Shown here: positions 8,757 through 16,265 of the stretch, one piece after another | How the letters are laid out: each line of letters starts with the position of its first letter | Numbering within the stretch: the first letter of the stretch is position 1 | Origin: DATKQJ01 sp035534295 | GTDB lineage: Bacteria; Chloroflexota; Dormibacteria; Dormibacterales; Dormibacteraceae | DNA: 22,947 bases | Assembly: GCA_035534295.1 (NCBI GenBank) | Contig: DATLSE010000007.1 | Coordinates: 1 to 22,947, forward strand | Reading direction: 5' to 3' | Program-made: the position numbers and the translations under genes | The notes under the pieces: generated by a model | What the model was told of the DNA's origin: nothing | Databases searched by the model: none | The model's input: the letters and a program-made list of their open reading frames with translations, nothing else

Positions 8757-9100
8757 CGCATCAGATCGCCGAACTCGTCGTCGATCGACTCGGAGCGCCC
8801 GAGGTAAAAATAACCGGCAACAACCAGCAGCGGATAGGTCAGCAGTCCGAGCACCAGCCAGGGCACCGGGATCGAGAACAATGCCGCCTGGCGGTAGGCC
8901 ACCCAGCGATCCAGCAAGGGCTGAACCCCCAGCACCGCGAGCAGGCTCACCGCAACCCCCAGGCTCAACCGGAGCTGCCGGCGCATCAGTGCCGCCAGGT
9001 AAACCTCGCCGACTCGAGTCTGCTCTGCGAGCTCGGTCAGATGGTCGATCTGGGCGCTGGCAGAGACCTCGTTATCGCTCGGCGAGGGCCCGACCTCCAA
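8753..9100 (-). CDS. Small integral membrane protein, DUF485/YjcH-like partner of the symporter
   Basis: The 115-residue protein has two hydrophobic segments (around 45-62 and 78-98), a soluble N-terminus and the C-terminal pattern YFYLGRSESIDDEFGDLMR. That matches the 'RxAExxDxEFxDLV' ending of small proteins encoded next to acetate-type SSS symporters. Such partners may assist assembly or activity of the symporter; the exact role is not settled. The only start covering the whole conserved region is a TTG at 9098-9100, directly after the TAG stop of the LytTR regulator and in the same reading frame. The first internal ATG, at about residue 39, would lose the conserved N-terminal part. The gene overlaps the symporter start by ATGA. 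Confidence 0.7.
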   Translation of the reverse strand: MEVGPSPSDNEVSASAQIDHLTELAEQTRVGEVYLAALMRRQLRLSLGVAVSLLAVLGVQPLLDRWVAYRQAALFSIPVPWLVLGLLTYPLLVVAGYFYLGRSESIDDEFGDLMR

Positions 9101-9862
9101 CTAGAACCCGACGACGGTGCGGAAGTGGCGGGCGTGGCGGCGCGAAACCGGTACCGTGAGGTCGGGCACGTCGTCGACCTTGAGCAGGTATGTGCCGTTG
9201 AAAAAGGTCTCAATCGCGCTCACGTGGCGCAGGTTGACGATGTAGTGGCGGTGGACCCGTAGGAATGTGCGCGGCGGCAGCCGTCCCTCCAGACCGGCCA
9301 TCCCCAGGCGGGTGGCATAGCGCCGCTCGGGCGTAACCACAATCACCCCCTCGCCGTCGGCGATCAGGACCCGGATCTCGTGCAGTGGCAGTAGCAGGAT
9401 CGATCCCCGGCCGGCCACGGGAAGCCGGTCCTCGAGTCCAAGGGCGGAGCCGGACTCTGCCAACGACGGCGGCGCGGAGGTAGTCGAGCTGTGGAGCAGA
9501 CGCTGCAGGGTGACCTGCAGGCGTTCGAGCCGGACCGGCTTCAGCAGATAATCCACCGCTCCCAGGCCAAATGCTTCCACCGCGTGGCTCTGATGGGCGC
9601 TGACGAACACCACTGCCGGGGGCGGGTTCATCGTCTGCACCAGCCGAGCCAGACCGAGCCCGTCCAAACCGGGCATGCGAACGTCGACAAAGAGGGCATC
9701 GAAGTGCTCCCGCCGGAGGCGCTCGAGGCACGCACCGGCATCTTGGGACTCCACAATCGAGCCCACACCGAGGCTCTGGCGGAGGAGATAGGAGAGCTCG
9801 TCGCGCGCCGGCCCCTCGTCGTCCACCACCAGCACGTTCAGCTCGCGCAGCGCCGGGCTCAA
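9101..9862 (-). CDS. LytTR family response regulator
   Basis: An N-terminal receiver domain has the acidic pair DDE at 14-16, phosphoacceptor Asp60 in ALFVDVRMPG, Ser/Ala-rich VVFVSAH and Lys108 in DYLLKPVR. A C-terminal LytTR DNA-binding domain (about 150-250) shows ILLLPLHEIRVLIADGEGV, then RTFLRVHRHYIVNLRHVSAIETFFNGTYLL, typical of the family that binds paired direct repeats about 21 bp apart. The start is a TTG that overlaps the stop of the kinase gene (TTGA), so kinase and regulator are coupled. It forms a classical LytS/LytTR pair with the upstream kinase. The likely targets are the symporter operon and the divergent acetate genes, given the repeats at 11114-11163. Confidence 0.92.
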   Translation of the reverse strand: MSPALRELNVLVVDDEGPARDELSYLLRQSLGVGSIVESQDAGACLERLRREHFDALFVDVRMPGLDGLGLARLVQTMNPPPAVVFVSAHQSHAVEAFGLGAVDYLLKPVRLERLQVTLQRLLHSSTTSAPPSLAESGSALGLEDRLPVAGRGSILLLPLHEIRVLIADGEGVIVVTPERRYATRLGMAGLEGRLPPRTFLRVHRHYIVNLRHVSAIETFFNGTYLLKVDDVPDLTVPVSRRHARHFRTVVGF

Positions 9863-11040
9863 AGCGGACGCACCCCGGGACGGTACTTGGGTACGCGCAT
9901 GTGGACGGTGGTGCCGATGCCCGGCAGCGACTCGATCACGAGGCCATGATCAGCGCCGAAAACCTGGCGCAGGCGGCGATCGATGTTGGCCAGGGCTCCC
10001 CGCGATTGCAGATCTCTGGCGTCGACATCGAATCCGTCACCATCGTCACCGACGCTGAGGCGGCATTCGTCGTCCTCGTCCTCAGCGACGATGGTGATCG
10101 TTCCCGGACCCCGCTTGGGTTCGATGCCGTGTTTGATCGCGTTCTCGATCAGGGGTTGAATGGCGAGCACCGGCACGTTCACATTCAGGATCTCGGGGTC
10201 GACGGTGTAGCGCACGCTCAGCCGATCCCCCAGTCGCGCCTGCTCCAGGTTGAGGTATTTATGCACGAATACGAGTTCGTCGGCGAGCGAGGCGAAGTCT
10301 CCCTGAGCACCGCCGAAGGCCCGACGGCTGAAGTCGGCAAACTCCAAGAGCAGCTCGCGCGCTCGAGCCGGGTCGGTGCGAACGAAGGCGGCGATGGTCG
10401 TGAGCGTGTTGTAGAGAAAATGGGGCGCGATCTGCGCCCTCAGCATCTTGAGCTCCGAGCTGGCCAAGGTGACGCGCTGGTCGTCGGCGTGCTGCAGACG
10501 AAGCTGGGTGGCGAGCAATTCGGCCAGGTCGGAGGCGATGCGAAGCGCGGCCGGGCGTGGATCATCGACGTGATATGTGGCCAGACCTGCCACCCAGCTT
10601 CCCTCCACGATGATGGGGGCGATGATCACCGAGCGCAGTTCGCAGCCGTCCATGGCCTCCAGATGCGCCGCCACCAACTGCAGCCTGCGCCCTGCCAGCG
10701 CCCGCTTGACCGCGCCCGTACCCGCCTCCAAGTGCAGGCGATGGCTCTCCCCCGGTCCCGCCGGCTGGGCGTGGAAGGCGAGCAGCCGCTCTCGGTCATA
10801 GAGCGCAACCGCGGGCGCCCCGGACTGGAGTGCGACGGCCGGCAGTACCCGCGCCGCGCTCTTGGGACTGAGGCCGGAACGCAGCTCGCGCAGACTTGAG
10901 GTGGCGAAGGCGAGCGTGCGCAGCGTGGCCTGCTCCTCGGGACTGCCGAAGCCCCGCTGGCGCCGGCGCAGAAGCGCAAAAATGACCACCGCCGCGGTGG
11001 CGGTGAGCAAGCCCTGGACCGCCACTAGGGCCAGCAGCAT
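9859..11040 (-). CDS. LytS/YehU-type sensor histidine kinase
   Basis: With the ATG at 11040 the protein has 393 residues: one N-terminal membrane segment, a GAF-like sensor region (about residues 70-180) and a His_kinase/HATPase pair. The phosphoacceptor is His207 in QIAPHFLYNTLTT; the ATP-binding N box is IQPLIENAIKHGIEP (Asn300) and the G region VGDDGDGFD. It lacks the multi-helix 5TMR-LYT sensor of LytS or BtsS, so the signal may be read inside the cell. An in-frame TTG at 11088 would add 16 residues; I prefer the ATG because the membrane segment then starts directly after it. Neither start has a clear Shine-Dalgarno. It heads the kinase-regulator-small protein-symporter operon. Confidence 0.88.
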   Translation of the reverse strand: MLLALVAVQGLLTATAAVVIFALLRRRQRGFGSPEEQATLRTLAFATSSLRELRSGLSPKSAARVLPAVALQSGAPAVALYDRERLLAFHAQPAGPGESHRLHLEAGTGAVKRALAGRRLQLVAAHLEAMDGCELRSVIIAPIIVEGSWVAGLATYHVDDPRPAALRIASDLAELLATQLRLQHADDQRVTLASSELKMLRAQIAPHFLYNTLTTIAAFVRTDPARARELLLEFADFSRRAFGGAQGDFASLADELVFVHKYLNLEQARLGDRLSVRYTVDPEILNVNVPVLAIQPLIENAIKHGIEPKRGPGTITIVAEDEDDECRLSVGDDGDGFDVDARDLQSRGALANIDRRLRQVFGADHGLVIESLPGIGTTVHMRVPKYRPGVRPL

Positions 11041-11113
11041 GGCGCCATGATCAGGCCTGGCCGGGGCGCGCGCAAGGGCCAGTCTCAAACCCAGATGTGG
11101 GTGGACGTGACAT

Positions 11114-11163
11114 ACCGCTGGGGAACTGATAGCAGCCGTTGGGCAGCCCTATTCCACCGCTCA
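11114..11163. promoter_or_regulatory. Triple direct repeat, candidate LytTR regulator binding array
   Basis: ACCGCTGG (11114), GCCGTTGG (11135) and ACCGCTCA (11156) start exactly 21 bp apart, so all three face the same side of the helix. LytTR regulators bind two direct half-sites separated by about two turns. The E. coli BtsR (YehT) half-site, as I recall it, is ACC[G/A]CT[C/T]A with a 13-bp gap, which the third unit matches exactly and the spacing reproduces. The array lies between the divergent kinase and YaaH-type transporter genes, so one array could serve both. No clear -35/-10 pair was found beside it. Confidence 0.65.
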
Positions 11164-11274
11164 CGGAACCTGACTGGACAGCCCGCGACGGCGGACGCAC
11201 GCTGCCCAGCACCTGCCGCTGCGCGTCCCACATGTGTCGGGCGGCGCAGACGTGGCGCGGATGCGGCCGACTTG

Positions 11275-11283
11275 AAGGAGGGA
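11275..11283 (+). promoter_or_regulatory. Shine-Dalgarno that fixes the YaaH-type transporter start
   Basis: AAGGAGGGA lies about seven bases before the TTG at 11290. This identifies the TTG as the true start, instead of far-upstream in-frame codons that would add about 80 low-complexity residues and run through the regulatory region. Confidence 0.8.
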
Positions 11284-11289
11284 GAAGAG

Positions 11290-11910
11290 TTGATCGAGCA
11301 AACTAGGGAAGGCACCGGGGTGGCCACGCAGAGGCCGGTGGTGCCGGCGCTGGCGAACCCCGCGGCGCTGGGACTGGGGGGCTTCGCCCTCACCACGTTC
11401 GTTCTCAGCACGCACAACGCGGGCCTGGCACCGGATTTGACCTGGGTGGGACTCGCCTTCTTCTATGGGGGACTGGCCCAGTTCTGCGCCGGCATGTGGG
11501 AGTTTAAAGCTGGCAACACCTTTGGCGCCACCGCCTTCTCGACTTACGGTGGATTCTGGATGTCCCTGGCGACCTTCATCGTGCTGGTTCTGGCGGGCAA
11601 GGTGGCGGCCAAGGATCTGACCACCGACCTGGGCTGGTTCCTGCTTTCCTTCGCCATCTTCAACACCTACATGACGGTGTGGAGTCTACGCGTCAACATG
11701 TCAGTGTTTTTGGTCTTCATCTTCCTTGAAGTGACCGAGATTCTTCTCTTCCTCGGGTTCTTCTCGGCCAGCACCGGCCTGATCCAGCTCGGCGGCTGGT
11801 TCGGGATCATCACCGCGCTGGTCGCGTGGTACGCCTCGGCTGCGGTTGTCGCCAACAGCCTGCGCGCCACGCCGATCCTGCCGGTGGGCAAGCCAATCTG
11901 GTCCAATTAG
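11290..11910 (+). CDS. satP: Acetate uptake transporter, GPR1/FUN34/YaaH (SatP) family
   Basis: From the TTG start the protein has 206 residues with six transmembrane segments. The family signature follows the start of the membrane domain as NPAALGLGGFALTTFVLS, and further conserved stretches are YGGLAQFCAGMWEFKAGNTF, ATAFSTYGGFWMS and FLLSFAIFNTYMTVWS. Family members move acetate or succinate with protons across the cytoplasmic membrane. The gene is 46 nt upstream of acetyl-CoA synthetase on the same strand and probably cotranscribed with it. Divergently lies an ActP-like symporter operon, so the locus encodes two unrelated acetate uptake systems. The Shine-Dalgarno and the LytTR-type repeats lie upstream. 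Confidence 0.9.
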   Translation: MIEQTREGTGVATQRPVVPALANPAALGLGGFALTTFVLSTHNAGLAPDLTWVGLAFFYGGLAQFCAGMWEFKAGNTFGATAFSTYGGFWMSLATFIVLVLAGKVAAKDLTTDLGWFLLSFAIFNTYMTVWSLRVNMSVFLVFIFLEVTEILLFLGFFSASTGLIQLGGWFGIITALVAWYASAAVVANSLRATPILPVGKPIWSN

Positions 11911-11956
11911 GCGATAACAAACTAGCTCAGGAGCTGGCAATAAGAGGTATAGGCAG

Positions 11957-13927
11957 ATGAGTCAGAGCCCGTCCGAGGGTCACGCGATAGAGACCATGCA
12001 GGTGGAGGAGCGGCGCTACGTCCCTTCACCTGAATTCAGCCGCCAGGCCAACGCCCAGCCCGAGATCTACGAGATCGGGTTCGAGGAGTTCTGGTCGCAA
12101 CAGGCCGAGCGGATCTCATGGTTCCAGCCTTGGACCAAGCTCTACGAGTGGAACCCGCCCTACGCCAAGTGGTATCTGGGAGGAAAGCTCAACGTCTGCT
12201 ACAACTGCGTCGACCGCCACGTCGAGTCCGGACTGGCCGACAAGGTTGCCTTCTTCTGGGAGGGAGAGCCCGAAGGTGATCGCCGTGCGATCACCTTCGG
12301 CGACCTTCAAAGGGAGGTCGTCCGGTTCGCCAACGGCCTAAAGAAGCTGGGCGTCGAAAAGGGCACCCACGTCGGCATCTACATGGGCATGGTGCCCGAG
12401 CTCGCGGTGGCAATGCTCGCCTGCGCTCGCCTGGGGGCCCCGTTCACGGTGGTATTCGGCGGGTTCAGCGGAGAGTCGCTCTCGGGGCGCCTCAACGACA
12501 TGCAATGCAAGGTCTTGGTCACGCAGGACGAGGGTTGGCGGCGCGGCAACCGAGTGCCGCTGAAGCGCAACGCAGATGACGCGCTCGAGAACTCGCCCAC
12601 GGTGACCAAGTGCGTCGTGGTCAAGCGCACCGGCGGCGAGGTGAACTTCGTGGCTGGCCGCGACGTATGGTCTGACCAGATGCTGGAGGGCACCAGCGAC
12701 GATCCTGGATCCTGCCCATGCGAGCCCATGGATTCAGAGGACTTGCTCTATCTCCTCTACACCAGCGGGACCACGGCCAAGCCCAAGGGCATCATCCACA
12801 CCACGGCCGGATATCTGACCGGCGTTTCCGCGACCCACCACTACATCTTCGATATCAAGCCCGACTCGGTGTTCTGGTGCGCGGCCGACATTGGATGGGT
12901 CACCGGCCACAGCTACATCGTGTTCGGTCCGCTCTCGAACGCCACCACCGGAATCGTCTATGAGGGCACGCCAGACTTTCCCGACAAAGACCGCTGGTGG
13001 CAGATCGTGGAACGTTATCGGCCCGACGTCCTCTACACCGCGCCGACCACGATCCGCACCCACATGAAGTGGGGTCCCGAGTACGCGCAGGGCTACGACC
13101 TGAGCTCGCTGCGACTTTTGGGCACCGTTGGTGAGCCGATCAATCCGGAGGCCTGGGTGTGGTACCGCGAGCACATCGGCCTCAACAAGACGCCGGTCGT
13201 CGACACCTGGTGGCAAACCGAGACCGGGATGATCATGATCACCCCACTGCCCGGGATTACGACGCTGAAGCCGGGGTCGGCCACCCGCCCCTTCCCCACC
13301 ATCGACGCCGCGGTCTACAGCGAGCAGGGCGAGACGGTCCCGGCCGGCGGCGGTGGATACCTGGTGATTCGCAAGCCCTGGCCAGCCATGCTGCGTGGGA
13401 TCTACGGCGATCCCGAGCGCTACGTCCAGACCTACTGGAGCCGGTTCAAGGACACCTACTTCGTCGGCGACGGAGCCCGGGTTGACGAGGACGGCGACTT
13501 CTGGCTGCTGGGGCGCGTCGATGACGTGATGAACGTCTCCGGTCACCGGATCTCGACAATTGAGGTGGAGAGCGCTGTGGTCAGCCATCCGCTGGTGGCC
13601 GAGTGCGCCGTCTGTGGGCGCAGCGACGCTCAGACGGGGCAGGCGATCGTCGCCTTCGTCACGCTTAAGGGTGGGCGCGAAGGCTCGCCAGAGATGCTGC
13701 GTGAGCTGCGCGAGCACGTCGGCAACGTGATCGGGAAGTTCGCTGCTCCGGCGAACATTGTCTTTACTCCCGAGTTGCCCAAGACGCGATCGGGAAAGAT
13801 AATGCGCCGCCTACTCCAAGACGTCTCAGAACAGCGCCCGCTGGGCGACACCACCACTCTGGCCGATCCGGCGGTGGTCGACGAGATCGCTCGCCGGGGG
13901 AGAGCGGAGACAACGCACGAGGAGTAG
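11957..13927 (+). CDS. acs: Acetyl-CoA synthetase (AMP-forming)
   Basis: The 656-residue protein matches full-length Acs. The N-terminal ACAS region ends near residue 85 (WNPPYAKWYLGGKLNVCYNC); the adenylate P-loop is YTSGTTAKPKG at 268-278; the acyl pocket region includes DTWWQTETGMIMITPLPG; the hinge segment is GRVDDVMNVSGHRIST; and the C-terminal catalytic lysine is Lys614 in PKTRSGKIMRRLL, the residue that is acetylated for control in many bacteria. It converts acetate, ATP and CoA to acetyl-CoA in the cytoplasm. The P-loop reads GTTAKPKG where many enzymes have GSTGKPKG. An AGAGG lies about 11-15 bases before the ATG. It follows the YaaH-type transporter gene and probably shares its transcript. 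Confidence 0.96.
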   Translation: MSQSPSEGHAIETMQVEERRYVPSPEFSRQANAQPEIYEIGFEEFWSQQAERISWFQPWTKLYEWNPPYAKWYLGGKLNVCYNCVDRHVESGLADKVAFFWEGEPEGDRRAITFGDLQREVVRFANGLKKLGVEKGTHVGIYMGMVPELAVAMLACARLGAPFTVVFGGFSGESLSGRLNDMQCKVLVTQDEGWRRGNRVPLKRNADDALENSPTVTKCVVVKRTGGEVNFVAGRDVWSDQMLEGTSDDPGSCPCEPMDSEDLLYLLYTSGTTAKPKGIIHTTAGYLTGVSATHHYIFDIKPDSVFWCAADIGWVTGHSYIVFGPLSNATTGIVYEGTPDFPDKDRWWQIVERYRPDVLYTAPTTIRTHMKWGPEYAQGYDLSSLRLLGTVGEPINPEAWVWYREHIGLNKTPVVDTWWQTETGMIMITPLPGITTLKPGSATRPFPTIDAAVYSEQGETVPAGGGGYLVIRKPWPAMLRGIYGDPERYVQTYWSRFKDTYFVGDGARVDEDGDFWLLGRVDDVMNVSGHRISTIEVESAVVSHPLVAECAVCGRSDAQTGQAIVAFVTLKGGREGSPEMLRELREHVGNVIGKFAAPANIVFTPELPKTRSGKIMRRLLQDVSEQRPLGDTTTLADPAVVDEIARRGRAETTHEE

Positions 13928-13950
13928 GACCGCAGGAGTACGGCCTGATG

Positions 13951-13983
13951 CCCACCCCACCGAGCGCTGGCATTGGGGTTGGG
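13951..13983 (+). terminator. Possible hairpin terminator after acs
   Basis: CCCACCCCA at 13951-13959 pairs with TGGGGTTGGG at 13974-13983, with one bulged base and a 14-nt loop, 24 nt after the acs stop. No T run follows, so termination is uncertain; it may only protect the 3' end. Confidence 0.35.
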
Positions 13984-14099
13984 TGTCAGGTCCGATCCAG
14001 GTCAAATGGAACCGTCTCGGAGCAGCTTGAGTCCTTAGTCGGAGGCTCAAAGTCCAAGTGCCTGGGGTTAATTGGACGTTAAAGGAGGGGTCGGTGGAG

Positions 14100-14570
14100 A
14101 TGGTCGATCAGCGCGAGAAGATCGCGTCAGACTGTTTGGAGGCGGTTGGCGCGGCAATCGAGTTCTGCGAGAGCTGCTCCGACCAAGACTGGAACGCCAT
14201 CACCTCAGAAGAAGGCTGGCCGGTGGCCGCCGTCATCCGCCATATCATCGAAGCCGGCCCGGTGCTGATCGGCTTCGCCCAGGAGATGGCGGCAGGGCGA
14301 GACGTCTCCAAGACGATGCCCGAGATCGACACCTGGAACGCGAGTCAGCTTCCGGAATGGTCGAAAACCACACGCGCCGAAGCAATCACGGGATTGCGCC
14401 AGGTGGGAGATCGGGCCGCGAATGCGGTTCGCAGCTACAGCGATGAACAACTGGCGGGTGAGCACACATTTGCCATCTATGGAGAAACTCGAACTACCGC
14501 CAGGATGGCTCAGGGCTTCGCGCTGCACGTGAACTCGCACTTGGAAAACGCCAGGGCGGCGACGACCTAG
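14100..14570 (+). CDS. DinB-like (four-helix, metal-binding fold) protein
   Basis: The 156-residue protein is mostly helical and fits the DinB/maleylpyruvate isomerase-like fold. It has an Asp/Trp-containing first part (DQDWNAITSEEGWPVAAVIRHII), with His in VIRHII and a C-terminal HVNSHLENAR supplying the His pair expected for the metal site. The fold includes thiol transferases and damage-induced proteins of unknown activity, so no reaction is assigned. The ATG at 14100 is chosen over GTG codons at 14094 and 14058, because AGGAGGGG at 14083-14090 is properly spaced only for the ATG. It stands alone after acs, just before the first dispersed repeat copy. Confidence 0.65.
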   Translation: MVDQREKIASDCLEAVGAAIEFCESCSDQDWNAITSEEGWPVAAVIRHIIEAGPVLIGFAQEMAAGRDVSKTMPEIDTWNASQLPEWSKTTRAEAITGLRQVGDRAANAVRSYSDEQLAGEHTFAIYGETRTTARMAQGFALHVNSHLENARAATT

Positions 14571-14604
14571 AATCTTCCGCCCTCGGGACGCCGTACTCCG
14601 CGCG

Positions 14605-14626
14605 ACGTCGTAGACGCTTTTACCAA
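14605..14626 (+). repeat. Dispersed island repeat, copy A (degenerate)
   Basis: ACGTCGTAGACGCTTTTACC aligns with the core of the other copies (CGTCGTAGACGTCTTTCGAAC) but lacks the G-rich left part. It lies between the two DinB-like genes. It is the weakest of the six copies. Confidence 0.5.
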
Positions 14627-14630
14627 CTGT

Positions 14631-14762
14631 CGCTAAGACCACTGAGCGTGGCTCGGCGTCACCGAGCAGATGAGCAGCCCGTGACCCGCACCGTGGCGGG
14701 GCAGACGTGGCCAGCGCGCTGGCGCGGCGCGGCCCGGATGACCGAATCAAATGGTCTTAGCG
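14631..14762. repeat. 11-bp perfect inverted repeat enclosing 110 bp without a gene
   Basis: CGCTAAGACCA at 14631-14641 is matched by TGGTCTTAGCG at 14752-14762. The enclosed 110 bp has no credible reading frame. The layout is that of a small non-autonomous element or a long stem-loop, but no target duplication is evident. Together with repeat copy A this is all I see in the 306-bp gap at 14571-14876. Confidence 0.45.
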
Positions 14763-14876
14763 CGTCTTTTGACCCAGAGGCGGCCTCAGCGCCCCGCCGA
14801 AGGTCGATGGTCCCGGGGTTTCAGCCTCCAGGGCCGCGGCTGGCGAACGCTGCGCGCGAGCGACTAGTCTTTGACC

Positions 14877-15497
14877 GTGATCGATTTCGAGCCGCTCCGT
14901 CGTAAACAGAGGACCATCCAGGAGATCGCCGAAGGGCTGGACGGTGAAAAGTTGGCCCGCTTGACCAACGAGATGTGCGACCTCCAGCTTGAGGCCATTG
15001 CCGACGCTGAAGATGCCGACGTGGTCTTCGTCCCCTATGACCCCGAGGCGAAGGACGTGGTCGCCGCGAGCGAAGGAGAGGTCGAACTCGCCTGGACGCT
15101 CGGCCATGTCGTGGTCCACGCTACCGCCTCTTCGGAGGAGTCGGCCGCTCTTGCGCTGACCCTGGCTCGGGGTCTTTCGGTTGAGGGGCGATCGCGCTAC
15201 GAAGTTCCCTGGCAGGAGGCCACAACTGCCGCCTTTTGCCGGCATCGGATTGAGGAGAGCCGGCGCATGCGGCTCGCCATGCTGGCCGCCTGGCCCTCCT
15301 CCCCCCACCTCGATAACGTCTATCAGCCCTACGAGTCATGGCCCGCAATGAACGCAATCGGCCGCTTCATCACTGGGTTGTTCCACGACGACGACCATCT
15401 GCCGCAGCTGCGCAAGATCATGGTCCAGGCCCGCGCGCGCCGAAGTGGCGGCGCACCATCCGCCGAGGCCGGGGACGCATCGATTCCTGCTCGATGA
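14877..15497 (+). CDS. DinB family protein
   Basis: The 206-residue protein has the His pattern of the DinB fold: an N-terminal helix pair, LGHVVVHATASSEE near the middle and GLFHDDDHLPQLRKI near the end, where the two histidines and earlier His would bind a metal. These proteins are often annotated as damage-inducible or thiol-dependent transferases; no specific activity can be stated. The GTG at 14877 is preferred to the TTG at 14871. No Shine-Dalgarno is visible, but TAGTCT at 14865-14870 is a -10-like box six bases before the GTG, suggesting a leaderless message. It occupies the first interval between dispersed repeats, followed by a VapC remnant. Confidence 0.75.
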   Translation: MIDFEPLRRKQRTIQEIAEGLDGEKLARLTNEMCDLQLEAIADAEDADVVFVPYDPEAKDVVAASEGEVELAWTLGHVVVHATASSEESAALALTLARGLSVEGRSRYEVPWQEATTAAFCRHRIEESRRMRLAMLAAWPSSPHLDNVYQPYESWPAMNAIGRFITGLFHDDDHLPQLRKIMVQARARRSGGAPSAEAGDASIPAR

Positions 15498-15589
15498 CTG
15501 TTTTCTCCTAGTCGGCGATCGGGCCAGTCCAACTAGTGGCCAGACCCTCAGCCGAGGCCGCAGCGGCCCGGTCTTAACCCACCCAGACC

Positions 15590-15762
15590 ACGTTGGACAA
15601 GCCAGCGCGGCGCGCGTGTGGGAGCTGCGCGAAACCCTATCTGCCTACGATGCGTCCTACGTTGCGCTGGCCGAGCAACTCGGTTGCCCGCTCCTCACGT
15701 GCGATGGCCGGATCAGCCGGGCACCCGGGGTCCGTTGCCCAATCACCGTGGTTCCCGGCTGA
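15590..15762 (+). pseudogene. VapC (PIN-domain toxin) C-terminal remnant
   Basis: The last 57 or so codons read ARVWELRETLSAYDASYVAL, then AEQLGCPLLTCDGRISRAPG. This is the C-terminal half of a PIN-domain toxin with the third (AYDASYVALAE) and fourth (LLTCDGRI) acidic residues. The upstream sequence to the DinB stop at 15497 has no N-terminal PIN part (no first Asp or the following Glu motif) and no antitoxin gene. It is therefore a truncated, inactive copy, on the plus strand between the DinB gene and repeat copy B. Confidence 0.75.
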
Positions 15763-15844
15763 TCTCCTGCCGGCTGGCGAACTGCCTCGGCGCCGAGCCA
15801 GGCTTGAAGGCGATGTGTAGCCGCCGCCCCGGTGCAGTGAAGGG

Positions 15845-15879
15845 GATGGCGGGGCGTCGTAGACGTCTTTCGAACTTTT
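15845..15879 (+). repeat. Dispersed island repeat, copy B
   Basis: This is a close copy of the consensus: GATGGCGGGG, then CGTCGTAGACGTCTTTCGAA and CTTTT. It sits between the 3' ends of the VapC remnant (plus) and vapC (minus). Confidence 0.8.
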
Positions 15880-15890
15880 CGGCGTTGACT

Positions 15891-16265
15891 TCAGCGGTCA
15901 GGCCTGACGGTTCGTGTGACTCCCGGAAAGTGCCTGGTGTTGAACGTTGCCAGGTCGTCTGAGCGCTCGAGGGCGGCTCCCGCGATTAGGGCGTCGCCTA
16001 ACTGGACCCCGTGCGAGGGCGCAAATTTGGCCAGTTGCTCGCCCGCAATCTCGCCCGTCGAAGCCTCGATCGCGAGCGCGGTCAGGCTGCCGAAGAAGGC
16101 GGCGATCGCGGCGCGTTCCGACCCGCGCGAGCCCGCCCGAATCTCAGCCCGACTCACGGGCGAGTATCGCAAGGGCACCCCCGCCGCACGGCGGGCGCGA
16201 AGCCATGCGATCGTTGCCGGATTGCCCCGAAGGACCTCGATTATCACGTCGGAGTCGAGAATCAA
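15891..16265 (-). CDS. vapC: VapC-type PIN-domain ribonuclease toxin
   Basis: The 124-residue PIN domain has the expected acidic residues: Asp4 and Asp6 in MILDSDVIIEVL, Glu41 in VSRAEIRAG and Asp91 in VQLGDALIAGAAL. It ends with the subfamily pattern LATFNTRHFPGV. VapC toxins cleave RNA (tRNA or rRNA) when released from their antitoxin. The start is a TTG overlapping the stop of vapB as TTGA, so the pair is translationally coupled. No catalytic residue is missing, so I expect an active toxin. It occupies the interval between repeat copies B and C. Confidence 0.88.
   Translation of the reverse strand: MILDSDVIIEVLRGNPATIAWLRARRAAGVPLRYSPVSRAEIRAGSRGSERAAIAAFFGSLTALAIEASTGEIAGEQLAKFAPSHGVQLGDALIAGAALERSDDLATFNTRHFPGVTRTVRPDR

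Noticed and set aside
11047..11289. Upstream extension of the YaaH-type transporter frame
   Set aside because: The extra 81 codons are low-complexity, lie across the LytTR-type repeats and lack a ribosome binding site, whereas TTG 11290 has an excellent Shine-Dalgarno.
12734..13717. Long minus-strand open frame inside acs
   Set aside because: It is antisense to the highly conserved Acs coding sequence and an expected by-product of GC-rich codon use.
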